23,622 nt of DNA, from assembly GCA_028565635.1 (NCBI GenBank), contig JAOXYB010074388.1, positions 1 to 23,622 of the forward strand, read 5' to 3'. Positions 11,012-21,467 of this stretch are shown one piece after another. The stretch's first letter is position 1. The number at the start of each line of letters is the position of its first letter. The position numbers and the translations under genes are program-made. The notes below the pieces were generated by a model. The model was given only the letters and a program-made list of their open reading frames with translations, was not told the DNA's origin and made no database searches. Source of the stretch: Phoronis ovalis (taxonomy: Eukaryota > Phoronida > Phoronidae).

Positions 11012-14000
11012 TTATCTCTGTTGTCGTCCCATATAAGTATACCCATATTTTGTAAGTTTCCAGATTTCTTCAATTGGTGAAACAAACATACAATAATAGA
11101 AATACACATCACATAAAATCCATGGAATAACAGGCCACAAGAGACATAACACTGATTGTCCAAAAACACTTCTTGCATAAGTCTTTAAATATCCTATAAT
11201 CATAAAGCTGAAAAAAAAACACAGAGAAATAAACACATTTTCTTAAGATCAATTAAAATTTTACATTTCTGAAAATTCACAGAAATCTCAAAGACAAACT
11301 TTTTTGAGCATATGTCTATCAACAGTACAAACTATTCCAAGACTATTTTAGGATTCATCTACAAAATATGGCTTATCAATAAGACTAGATGTAGTTGAAT
11401 ATGAATATTCCACTATACAAATGTGACCATTTAATGCAATATTTTCTGTTGTAGTTCCTTTGGAGCAGGAAGAATCAAGGATGACAAAAATATCAAAATC
11501 CATAAATTGCAAATGTTGCATGGATTATCAAGTGTTATTTATCTGCAGGGAAGCGTAGGTAGTACACATCTCCCTAAAATGATTAGTGATTAAATAATAT
11601 GAAGATATTAAAGTGATAAAAATATTTTAGGATGCAGGTAAAGTTAGGTAAATCATCCTTACCTGGTTGCCTGCCAACTGTGAGCATTTTTTAGTGCTAC
11701 TACTGCACCAGCCTCTTTATATGTAGCTACAGCACAAGATACAAACAGTAAACTAACAGTCCAATAATGAATCAAAAACCACAACCACGAAAATTCGATT
11801 ATCATAAAGTACGGCAAAAAGATCAGTTTAGGTATAAAGGATGTCCACTGACCAGCTGTTATAGCAGGTAACTGAAAATGACAAACAACAAATTATAGCA
11901 TACAATTTGCTTTCACTTTGCAAAGTTTGCATATTCTGTATACAATTGCTGTATACAGTTAATCATGAAATAAATCAAATGCTTAAGTTCTATAAATAAT
12001 GTACATATTCTGTTAAAAACAGTTTTTCCGTGCTGCGTGAATATCTGGAGTATCCAACATTATTCAGTGTCTTTCTAAACTCTATTTTTAACATTTTTGA
12101 AAGTTTTGTTTGCTATTTGTCTTTGGTCTCCAAGTCAGTTGATTTATCATCATGTCATACGCAGCATGTAATATCAAATGTCACATCATGCTCTAGTTTT
12201 CTTGCATCTGATTGGCTCTCACAGAAATACACCAATAAAATGTTGTAATCTGCAGAATTCAATTATAAAATGAAAACTATTGTATCTATAAGAGTGCAAT
12301 AGCACTTCAATTATTGTTGAGAATATTACTTGCAAGAAAATTTAAAAGCTTGAAGTTGCAAAGAAGTTTTAGGTTTTGATTCAACTAGTGCCCAGTAATA
12401 GCCACTTGATGGTTTTGGAAGAAGTACAAGGTAGGATGTGACAACAAGGAAAGATATTTATACAATTTATACAAGCTGTGATAAATATTAAACAAACCTT
12501 GTGAGGTCTCGAAAGAAGTTTTTCCTCAATTTCATCAGTAGATGGACAGATAGCATTCAGGAATGGCAGAAAAGTATCAGTGTATTGGTAAAAATAGAGA
12601 TATAACATTGTCAAACGAGGCACAGATTGCAAGCCACCCATTAAAGATATTGTGTTTCTAGGATATAATGCCTGAAAAAAAAAATGTTTAGAAACACAAC
12701 AAGTATGTAACTGTTCAGTGTCACAGTGCTAATTGCTTTCCCTAGGGTTTGTGTAAAAGGCACAATTCTGGATTTACGACATGATCATCTCTCATCCAGC
12801 TGCCAGATGAAAGGCCAGGATGTACCTCTACGCGGTCATTTGAGCAATATGCTGGCCTAGGCTTTTCGTGTTTTTCCTATTAGATACTGTGCCATGTAGG
12901 GAACAAGAGTTGGTGCCAACTTGTTAATGAATGCATTAACAACATGACACCACTGTTTGCAATTTCCGTTCTATGTTATTTGTCTTGCCTCATTGTTGCC
13001 TTTGTGATTGGAAGAATAACTATTACACTTGTTTTATTACCATTAGTTGTATTAATAAAGCACCGTGTTAATCAAAATGATAAATTAAATCAGCAAGTTA
13101 CCCGCCAGATTTATGTGATGACCTGATATCTCAACAAAGCAAATTTCCACTTTTCTGCAGCTTTAAGGAAAATGAACTCAGGAATAACCTTTTTACCTTA
13201 TACTCCCATAATGTCGAGGGAGGTTTAACACCTAAAGTAACAGCACTATTGATGGCATTCAAAACTGCTCTTCTATGTAAGTCAGACATGTTGAAATATG
13301 TTTCCAAGTATTCATCAGTCAATGCAACCAACAATACACCATCTATTAAATTAAAACTAACAATCAACTTTTGAGCAACATATTGTATATTACTTAATTT
13401 ACTTTTCCAACCTCAGTTGGTTGAGGTCATGATGGAGATATGTTTTTTAGAACGATTACAATAGCTAATATTGTACACTATAAAGTACCCCCCAATTATA
13501 AAGAGCTTGTCGTCATTGCATAATCTTATATACTAACAAGTTATGCTGTGATCAAACAAAACATTTCGTAATATTCTTAAGTTAAAACTGGCATGGTCAA
13601 GGAGGTCACTCAAACTGAACAAATGACTTACAAGAAACAACAATAATCTAATTTGTATAACTTTACCAATTTCTCTTTCCAGAAGCCGTGGAATGTATTG
13701 CTCTGTCCAGCCTCCAAGGTCAGAAAACCAATCAGACACATCCTCAGAACTCCATCTAGTGACAGGTTTATGTACTAAGAGATTGTTATTAGGTGATTTG
13801 AGCCATGAAAATAACCACAGCATCTGGAAATTAATAAAAACAATTTAAAAAAAAGTGGCTCAGTCAAAATTACTTTAAAGACCTTTTTATAAACTTTATT
13901 AGTCTACAAACAATCATATTTTACTATCGGAATCCACCAAAATAATCCATACGTTAGTGTACCGTACCTTCTCAACTAACGTCTGGGCTTAACTATAGTA

Positions 14001-15663
14001 ATTTTTTGTTATATTCCTTCTATTTAACAACAGCGAAATAATTATGTCATTGATCTTTTGTCAATCGAGATAAGGTTTTCTCTCTGCGTGATCCATCGTC
14101 GCCTACCACGTCTATCCTATCATTATGACTCAAGCTGGGGAGCATGGTTTTTCCTTAGCGGGCTATAGATAAACTCTGGCAGCACAGCATGTGTGTGTGA
14201 TCGACCCCTACCCGCTTAGTCCACTGTTATGCCTATTATTGTAAGCTGCAATTTGGTTGGTGTCAAGACTTTCGTGACACTTTATATAGAAATAAAGGGA
14301 TTATCGTTCTTCTGCTTTTCGAGATAATAAACGAAAATTGACTATGGTTAAGCTCAGATGTTAGTTGAGAAGGTACGGAACACTAACGGATGAATTTATT
14401 CAGACTGCACAGGGCCCAGCATGGGAATTGCCATAAATATGGTAACAGAGGTGCAAATATGCTTATTTTAAAAGTATTTTATCAATAAGGTTTTTAACAA
14501 TAAAATTATTAAAGAATGTTTCTATTCAACACAGACGTTCTTTTGTCTTGATGCCAGTTTCTGATTATTAAATCAGAGCACATAACAAGTTGTTGGCAAG
14601 AAAATAACAATCACAAATTTCTGTCCCATTTTGTAAAACTCTTACATGAATAACAACTGGTATTTGGTAAGTATATAGCTTCAAAATTAAAATAAATAAA
14701 AATCTTACCAAAATAACAACAGTGGTCAATATGATACCATAACAAAAAGCTGAACCAATTTGAATATTAATATTCTTTGCAAACAGGCTACCAGAAGTAT
14801 CAAGCCATTGCTCCATTTGGTTGATTATATTCTGGTACTGTGGGTCACTAGCCATGTTATTAAGCCTCTCTTCTGTTTTTACAGGAAATGACCTTGTTAT
14901 AATATTCCTGAAAAACATTTATTTGTATAATTGCCTAGAACTGGTCTAATCGAAACAGTCATATATTATATGAACATCGTCCTGCCGGACGTTTTACTTA
15001 TTTACTTGTCCGGTCAAATAAACTTCACTTATGTCCCAGGACCTAAATGGTTAACTGAAAATGTTCAATCCTTACACAATAGATTGCCCTTTTTTGAGCC
15101 TTGGCGGCAACCGATTCTCCTGCGCGGAGGTGATACGAATGGATGTCCGGACGTTTAGCCACAAGATACGCAGTCCGGTAACAGGATGTTTAGCCACTAC
15201 CATAATATAAATACTAGTACTGATTTGATGCATTCTCAGACAGTTTAAATGCATGCTCTTAAGGCTGGATGAACTGTTTGTATAAAAGGGTAGAACCAAA
15301 TATCCACACCCAGGATTCATAGTATTACCTGAGAGTGCAATTTACTTTTGGATTTCCTGGAAATTGTTGCCGACATTCTGGACATTCTCTTTTCTTTGAG
15401 GTTACTACCCACTGAGCCAGACAGAATCTACAGAAGTTATGGCCACAGCTTAAAGTAGTAGGTTCTATCATAAGTTGATAACAACAGTGGCACTGGTAAT
15501 CACTTTCACTTAGCATTCTTTCTAAACTGGGTGGATGAAGAGGTTCATGGTCACCAATCCCATGACCCGCACGTTCGTTTAAGTCGAAATCTTCTCTATA
15601 GGTAGCAGCATTAACCCTTCTTCTCATGCTAGCTTCAGAACTCTCATCAGCAACACTTTCCAT
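11012..15663 (-). CDS. BFAR: BFAR, bifunctional apoptosis regulator (RING E3 ligase of the ER membrane), seven coding exons
   Basis: Exons are 15663-15329, 14907-14709, 13823-13667, 13342-13197, 12671-12498, 11871-11663 and 11207-11012. They have GT/AG ends and matching phases and encode 471 residues (the human protein has about 450). Seen: a C3HC4 RING at about 58-97 (CHCC, SCGHNFCRFC, CPEC), a membrane segment at about 160-186, and a SAM domain at about 199-266 (RWSSEDVSDWFSDLGGW...LTDEYLETYF). Further motifs are the family block YTDTFLPFLNAICP near 309 and C-terminal hydrophobic segments with HYW and LLWPVIPW. Known for the family: an ER-anchored ubiquitin ligase that binds Bcl-2 proteins and initiator caspases. 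Start: the ATG at 15663 follows a good acceptor (CTCATTTTAG), so a 5'-UTR exon is likely; an in-frame ATG at 15696 would add 11 residues that read like intron end. It is head-to-head with PGS1, and intron 2 carries a MITE. Confidence 0.95.
13952..14388. mobile_element. MITE with long terminal inverted repeats in BFAR intron 2, about 437 bp
   Basis: The ends at 13952 and 14388 are inverted copies for about 50-65 bp, starting CGTTAGTGT(A/T)CCGTACCTTC and continuing through CTCAACTAAC, GCTTAAC and TAGT. Mismatches are few. The interior is unique and non-coding. No clear target duplication was found, so the superfamily is open. It sits wholly inside the intron 14708-13824, clear of the splice sites. 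Confidence 0.75.
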
Positions 15664-16010
15664 GACTAAAATGAGATTGATATTCATGCATTCCAATGAA
15701 AAGTCCTCTAAAAAAATTACGTGATGTCGGACACTAAATTTACTAAGTTTTAGAGTGACATTTCATTGTTGCCACACCAGAGCTTCAATTAATAAAAGAA
15801 AACACCAAATGTGTGGTTTTAAACACAACACCATTATTCTACTAACTGATCCATGCACACAAAGACTTTGGTTGCCACGCTCAAATTCGTGTCTCAGTTA
15901 CTTTTGACGGGACTTTCGATAGTTGACGACAAGAAATCAAAACAGTAAGTTGCCTGCTGTCGTTTCCTGGATCTAACAAGGTCAAGGTTACATATTCAAG
16001 AACGAACAGG

Positions 16011-16403
16011 CCCGGGGGGGTACTCAAGTTATTTTTTGGTGGGGGTGTGCAGCCGAGTTGAAAATTTTGGCTTTGAATTGTATACTTTTTACTGTATTTT
16101 TTTGGATTGCTACCGTAACGATATTCAAAAATTTGGATTGCTACCCACTGCTTACACAGGTTTGTATCCATAATTCCATAATTAATATATTTTGGAATTT
16201 GGTTTGTTGTTGCGTAAAAATGGATTGATATACTCAAATATTTTAAAATTTTGGATTGCTAGCCTTATATTTCACAAAATTTGGATTGCTACCCTAAAAT
16301 TTCAAAAAATTTGGATTGGGTTTACTACCACAAGCTAAAATTTTGGATTGGGTTCCGCGGCACATCCCCGCCTAGTCAAAAAACCTTGAGTACCCTCCCC
16401 GGG
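16011..16403. mobile_element. hAT-like MITE (element B), 393 bp
   Basis: It is flanked by the 8-bp direct repeat CGAACAGG at 16003-16010 and 16404-16411. The terminal inverted repeats are CCCGGGGGGGTACTCAAG at the left and, reversed, CCCGGGGAGGGTACTCAAGG at the right; a GGGG(T/A)TGTGC block follows in both. Inside are units of 30-32 bp carrying TTTGGATTGCTACC or TTTGGATTGGG at 16101, 16132, 16250, 16280, 16310 and 16342. There is no transposase. The ends resemble element A (8663-9024), so the two belong to one broad family with different internal repeats. Confidence 0.85.
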
Positions 16404-16567
16404 CGAACAGGTAGTGTATTATAATTATAAGATAAACTAAAACCCCTACAGATATTAGTTATGTGTAATAAATATTAATGATTCGCAAACTTGCGATTAA
16501 CTTGTTCAGTTAATCCTTTATCTCTAAGCTTTAAATACGTTTGTGTTGAGGATTCGAGAATATTTAG

Positions 16568-16576
16568 CCGGAAGTG
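16568..16576 (+). promoter_or_regulatory. ETS/GABP-type promoter site
   Basis: CCGGAAGTG, followed by AC, is the consensus site of ETS factors such as GABP/NRF-2. It lies 122 bp before the PGS1 ATG. GABP sites are frequent in metazoan bidirectional promoters and in nuclear genes for mitochondrial proteins, which fits PGS1. Use here is inferred. Confidence 0.4.
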
Positions 16577-16697
16577 ACATTGATTGCCATCTATCGTGTA
16601 CTTTGAACCTTAGGAAACTGTTATTCCGGGGTGCGGGCTATTCATTTTTGTGCGAAAATGACTGCTTAGAACAAGAATACTAAAATATTTATATACT

Positions 16698-18534
16698 ATG
16701 GAGACCAAGAATGACATTAAGGAAACATTTTCATGGTTGAAAGACAGCACGCCGGAATTTGGTATAGATGGTTGCCAAATAGAAATTCTAACGCTACCAC
16801 ACGAATTTTTCTTGGCACTTAAGGTAAGGATCGGGTACATCTATATCGGGTCTACATCCTATATCTGCATGGATAATTCTCAAAATGGATGAACCCATCT
16901 CTAAGATGAAACTAGTACGAGCATGTGACTTGACCACTAAGATGTGTCTAGCTAACATTAGTAGATTTAAAAGATTACACCATGTATAGTATATTTAGTA
17001 CTTTATCGGGAGTAGGTGTCCGAGTTATGCTCTTCCGTATATACAAAATAGTGGTTTGTGATGCAGTAAAATGACGTCAGAAAAATCTGAGTAACTGTCA
17101 CAAACCAGTATATTTAGCACTTTATCGGGAGAGCAAAACTCGGAAACCTACTGTAAGTGACAGCAAAGACAGTGTATTGGAGGCTTATTTTGAAACTATA
17201 ATCCCTTTTTTTAGGCTGGAATTAAGGATGCAAATACAAGGATTGTCTTGGCATCACTGTACCTTGGAACAGGAAACCTTGAGACTGAACTAGTAGACAC
17301 CATCTATGAAAAATGTCAGCAGTCTGCACAATCAAGCTCTAGTCTACATGTTAAAGTTTTGCTAGACTTCACAAGAGGTTCTCGCGGAGACAAAAATTCC
17401 CGCACAATGTTGTTACCACTTTTAAAAGATTTTGAAGATAACGTTCAAGTATCTTTGTATCACACTCCTGATTTACGTGGAATGCTGAAGCGAATAATTC
17501 CAGATAGATATAATGAAACTATAGGAGTGTCCCATTTGAAAGTCTATCTTTTTGATGACACATTAATTATGAGTGGTGCAAATTTAAGCAATGATTATTT
17601 CACAAATCGGCAGGATAGGTATATCATTATAAAGGATTGTCCAGAATTGGCAAACTTTTTTGAGAATCTAGTCTCATCAGTATCAGAATTTTCTTTACAA
17701 TTAATGCCTGATAATACTGTTTGTTTATCAGAAAAGTTTTCAACGCACCCTTTTGAAGACAATGATGATGGCTCAAAATTTAAGGATGAAGCGTATGGTA
17801 AAATAATGTCTCTTGTAAATGGTGATTATTCTGGAAAACAAACAGTAGCACCAGGGCACAATCAACCAAATGATGTGGAAGCAAATAAGAGAAGTTTAAA
17901 GGAAATAGACACATGGATTTACCCTTTAGTTCAGATGGGGCCATTTGGCATCAAACAAGATGAAATAGCTACTACCAAATTATTTCAGTCTGCTAGTGTT
18001 TCCACTAATATTTGCCTTGCTTCTGGATATTTTAACCTGACTGAAGATTATCAGAATGTAATCTTACAATCTTCTAAAGCTGATTTCAGTGTCCTAATGG
18101 CATCTCCCCAAGCTATGGGTTTCTTTGGTGCTCGTGGTGCTGCAGGGGCCGTACCTCAAGCTTATACTCATATGGCAAAGCAGTTCTCTGATAAAGTTAT
18201 TGACAACCAATCAGAAGAGAGAATAAAGCTGTTTGAATTTTCAAGAGATGGGTGGACATTTCATGTTAAAGGATTATGGTACTATCTTCCAGGGCAAACA
18301 CTGCCTTCATTAACATTCATTGGTTCGCCTAATTTAGGTTACAGATCTGTACATAGAGATCTTGAAGCACAGGTTGCCATAGTAACTGAAAATTCTAAAT
18401 TATGTGAAGAACTACACAAAGAAAAAATGAAAGTTCATGAATATGCCAATGAGATTAGTAGAAAAACGTTCAATGAACGACATGTACGATTATGGGTGCG
18501 TATAGTGACTAGATTCTTCAAAAGTTTCTTTTAA
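16698..18534 (+). CDS. PGS1: PGS1, mitochondrial CDP-diacylglycerol--glycerol-3-phosphate 3-phosphatidyltransferase
   Basis: Two exons, 16698-16823 and 17215-18534, join in phase 0 (AAG|GTAAGG ... TTTTTTTAG|GCT) to give 481 residues. The enzyme makes phosphatidylglycerophosphate from CDP-diacylglycerol and glycerol-3-phosphate, the committed step to cardiolipin in mitochondria. Seen: VLASLYLGTGNLETELVD near 53, LLDFTRGSRG near 91, and the first HKD motif HLKVYLFD (His149, Lys151, Asp156) with GANLSNDYFTNRQDRY. Further on are ASGYFNLT near 311 and the second phospholipase-D-type half with FHVKGLWYY (His392, Lys394; no Asp, as in the animal family), IGSPNLGYRSVHRDLEAQ and the conserved C-terminus. 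The human enzyme is about 556 residues; the missing part is the N-terminal presequence. An in-frame TGA lies 36 nt before the ATG, so any presequence needs an upstream exon, possibly via the weak acceptor TGCTTAG near 16660. Confidence 0.96.
16990..17152. repeat. Small inverted-repeat element in the PGS1 intron
   Basis: AGTAGGTGTCCGAGTTATGC at 17011 pairs with an inverted copy ending at 17152 (GAGCAAAACTCGGAAACCTACT). GTGGTTTGTGA (17051) pairs with TCACAAACCA (17098), nesting one stem inside another. A 23-bp direct repeat, TATATTTAG(T/C)ACTTTATCGG, occurs at 16990 and 17109. It probably represents a degenerate MITE with internal rearrangement; the exact ends are unclear. Confidence 0.6.
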
Positions 18535-20424
18535 TACTCAACCTAATTATTAAATACGTAGGACATGTTACAGTATTTCTGTATCCAAGCCTACCTCAAG
18601 AGGAGATTAACATCTAAATTTTCACCCATTTAGGTAATTGTTTAGTAATTTTATGTATATACCTTGATGGTGCTTTCCATTTCATTATTTATTCAGTTTT
18701 GTGCTTCTTATTTGTGTCTGTCTGATATGTGTCTGAGTGTTCTATAATTGCAAAATCGCTTTAGTGTTGTCTAGAGTTATATTAGTCTCAGGTTTTTATG
18801 AAATAAATAAAAGCTATCAACCAAATGAATGTTCATTCTCGATCTCCACCAGGTATCGCCATTATTTTATTATTGATAAAACTGTAATATTTACATCTGA
18901 TGTACAGGTATTTGTTTGCAGACATACAGATCATTTTTTTTACACAGAAGCAGCGGTAATAGCAGTGGAACATGCCCGTGAACCTGTTATCTATCTAGTG
19001 GTCAAAACGCGTTGTTGTTTACTTCTTTACTAGTCATCGTGCCGATGTTGTTTACTGGTCATCGGTACACTGGCGAAAACGCACTGACTGATAAAGTTAA
19101 CGTGCTTTAAACCGATATCGGTGTTTTATCAAAGAGTGACCTCAACTGGACACCCAGTGAACACCTGTAAACAAGATTGGTAGTCACTTTTTGGTTGATT
19201 CATCTCATGAGTGAAGTTCGATTTGGCAATCATTAAACTCCCTCCAATTTTCAATATTCAAACTTTGGCGTTGTGTTTTTAATTATTTACAGAATTAAAT
19301 TACCGAACGTAAAACTTAACAATATGTATAACTGAGATGTCAGCCAGGTTAAGTTGTCATCATCTCTTGATAAGAAACTCTGAATTCATCGGGATACATG
19401 TTTCTGCTCGTATATATAACATATCTGTTTAAGAGTTGAGACTTAGCAATTTATTTCGGTGTGTCCATTTTTTCGTGTTCATCTTTCATCGAACATTATT
19501 AGCCACCGAAGTTCATGTGGACATTTTTTAATCCTGTGGACAATAGTTTTATCACATATTATAGTATATTAAGTTTTATTTGAACCTGTTGATTGCGAGG
19601 TATTATATTTTTTAGTAGATGTTTGCCTACATATGATAGTCAGTGCCATCTTTGGGGTAGTGCATCACTCACGACGGAAAGTGTTAAAATGCTGCACCAA
19701 GACGTGATGTTCGTTTTATTTCTAATTGTTAATTACAAGGATTTATAGGGAAACGATAAAATGTCAGGGTAACATCTTTGTACGAAATAATTATAATTTA
19801 TTTTAAGTCGTATTTTTGTCATATACACACACCCAAAAATCCCTATAGTATAATCACAGAAAAATTTTAAATTATAATTTTAAGATAACGCCAGTCTGTA
19901 TATAATGTATTTATCGCATCAAAACCGGACAATTTAAAATATTTATGTTATAAAATTGCAAAACCTGCAGAAGTACCTATATTAACATATTTAACGAAGT
20001 GTCCAAAGTCGGCTCTATTTTACGCTTCGATGCAATGTTTGGCATGCATGTTACGTGCTTCAGTCGTACTTGTTATCAGGAACCTAACTTGCATAAATAT
20101 TTCAATAAGGGCACAATACATTTTCCTATCTACTTCTCATAGAACAGTAACAGTTAAAAATTACATTCATTCGGGCAAAAAAGATTTAGTAAAACTAAAA
20201 GTTATTCTGTATTCTAGCTACTCCCATGACTTGTCAGTTTACTCCGAAGTCTACCTCCAGCAATACACCCAATCTCAACTATCAACATTTTTGCACCTCT
20301 TAAAATTATTCCATCCGATTTTGGTAAATTTCACTAATATGTGTATCAATCTCTCCTTAAAAGATTTTCCTTTCAAGCAAAAAGTATAAAAAATGATAGA
20401 AAACGTTAAATATAAGGATGTATT
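18535..20424. other. PGS1 3' UTR and intergenic sequence
   Basis: After the PGS1 stop there is a probable poly(A) signal at 18802. Around 18990-19100, GTTGTTTACT and AGTCATCG/GGTCATCG occur twice as a short degenerate direct repeat. The ORFs at 18737-19033 and 20030-20389 have no recognisable domain, no splice context and composition like the surrounding DNA, so I do not call them genes. Confidence 0.5.
18802..18811 (+). promoter_or_regulatory. Candidate poly(A) signal of PGS1 (two overlapping AATAAA)
   Basis: AATAAATAAA lies about 270 nt after the PGS1 stop codon and gives two overlapping canonical hexamers on the sense strand. Confidence 0.5.
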
Positions 20425-20815
20425 CTTTTTATTTTGTTGTATATAGTAACCGTCTTCTACGATTGCTTTTTATTTTGTTGTATATAGTAACCGTCTTCTA
20501 CGCATACGATTGCTTTTTATTTTGTTGTATATAGTAACCGTCTTCTACGATTGCTTTTTATTTTGTTGTATATAGTAACCGTCTTCTACGCATACGATTG
20601 CTTTTTATTTTGTTGTATATAGTAACCGTCTTCTACGATTGCTTTTTATTTTGTTGTATATAGTAACCGTCTTCTACGATTGCTTTTTATTTTGTTGTAT
20701 ATAGTAACCGTCTTCTACGATTGCTTTTTATTTTGTTGTATATATATATAGTAAACGTCTTCTACGATTGCTTTTTATTTTGTTGTATATAGTAAACGTC
20801 TTCTACGATTGCTTT
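20425..20815. repeat. 41-bp minisatellite, about nine copies
   Basis: The unit reads GATTGCTTTTTATTTTGTTG then TATATAGTAACCGTCTTCTAC. After a truncated first copy (20425-20460), copies start at 20461, 20508, 20549, 20596, 20637, 20678, 20719 and 20766, with a partial tail at 20807. GCATAC is inserted after the copies at 20461 and 20549, making a duplicated 88-bp higher-order unit. The copy at 20719 has a TATATA expansion, and the last two share GTAAACGTC in place of GTAACCGTC. Confidence 0.95.
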
Positions 20816-21467
20816 GTGTTTATCATGTCCGTGTCAGCTCTCCTAGTACAAAAATACCAATAAAATGCAGTACTTCAAGATGTATTATATTTTATGTAAG
20901 GAAAATCAAATTATAAATTTAATAAAAGAGGAAAACATGCAGTGTCTTCCTCATAGATTGCTGTATATGCCTTGTTAGAAATGTAATTTTTGCTGACTCA
21001 CAAGTCGTGACATGAATATCGAAGTAAAATGAAAATGCATACATATATAATTACACATAAAAAATGAACAGTAATTTGCAAAAACATCTTCTGAAATCAA
21101 TTAAAGGTGTTACTTATTTCAACTATTAGAAAATGGAAAAATAACAGAAATATATTTTATAAATATTTTAATATAACTTTGCACTGTACTATGATATAAT
21201 TATACCCTTTTATTTTTTGCTAAAAGAGGTACTATATATATAATGAGGATATAAGCAGGTACAAAAAGTCTTGGTTCTGGTATATATGTAACTAAGTTCT
21301 ACGTCAATACAGTTTTTCATTTTGTATAAGCTAAATAATATATGTATCATCAAATAACGCATAGTTTGTAGCTAGCTAGAAAACCTATAGTATTGGAATA
21401 ATTAAAATTAAAGCCAGGATTTATAGTACAGCACTCTTGCACTCTATCGTCTAATGCTTTTATGCAA
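20816..21467. other. Non-coding 3' flank of the GPCR gene
   Basis: AT-rich sequence without a recognisable gene. It contains the probable GPCR 3' UTR, with a poly(A) signal near 21209. Confidence 0.45.
21209..21214 (-). promoter_or_regulatory. Candidate poly(A) signal AATAAA of the GPCR
   Basis: On the minus strand, AATAAA lies about 255 nt past the receptor stop codon. Confidence 0.4.

Larger units (their letters stand above)
15664..16697. promoter_or_regulatory. Shared upstream region of the divergent genes BFAR and PGS1
   Basis: The two ATGs are 1034 bp apart and face away from each other, so both promoters must lie here unless first exons extend into it. The region holds a 393-bp MITE (16011-16403) and an ETS-type site at 16568-16576. 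Without the MITE and one target copy, the spacer would be about 630 bp. Confidence 0.6.

Noticed and set aside
12944-13126. 60-aa hydrophobic plus-strand ORF
   Set aside because: It lies inside a BFAR intron on the opposite strand with no supporting signal.
15881-16237. 118-aa minus-strand ORF
   Set aside because: It runs through MITE element B; no domain.
20030-20389. 119-aa plus-strand ORF
   Set aside because: Longest unexplained frame in the region, but no recognisable motif, no splice signals tied to it and ordinary AT-rich composition; judged chance.
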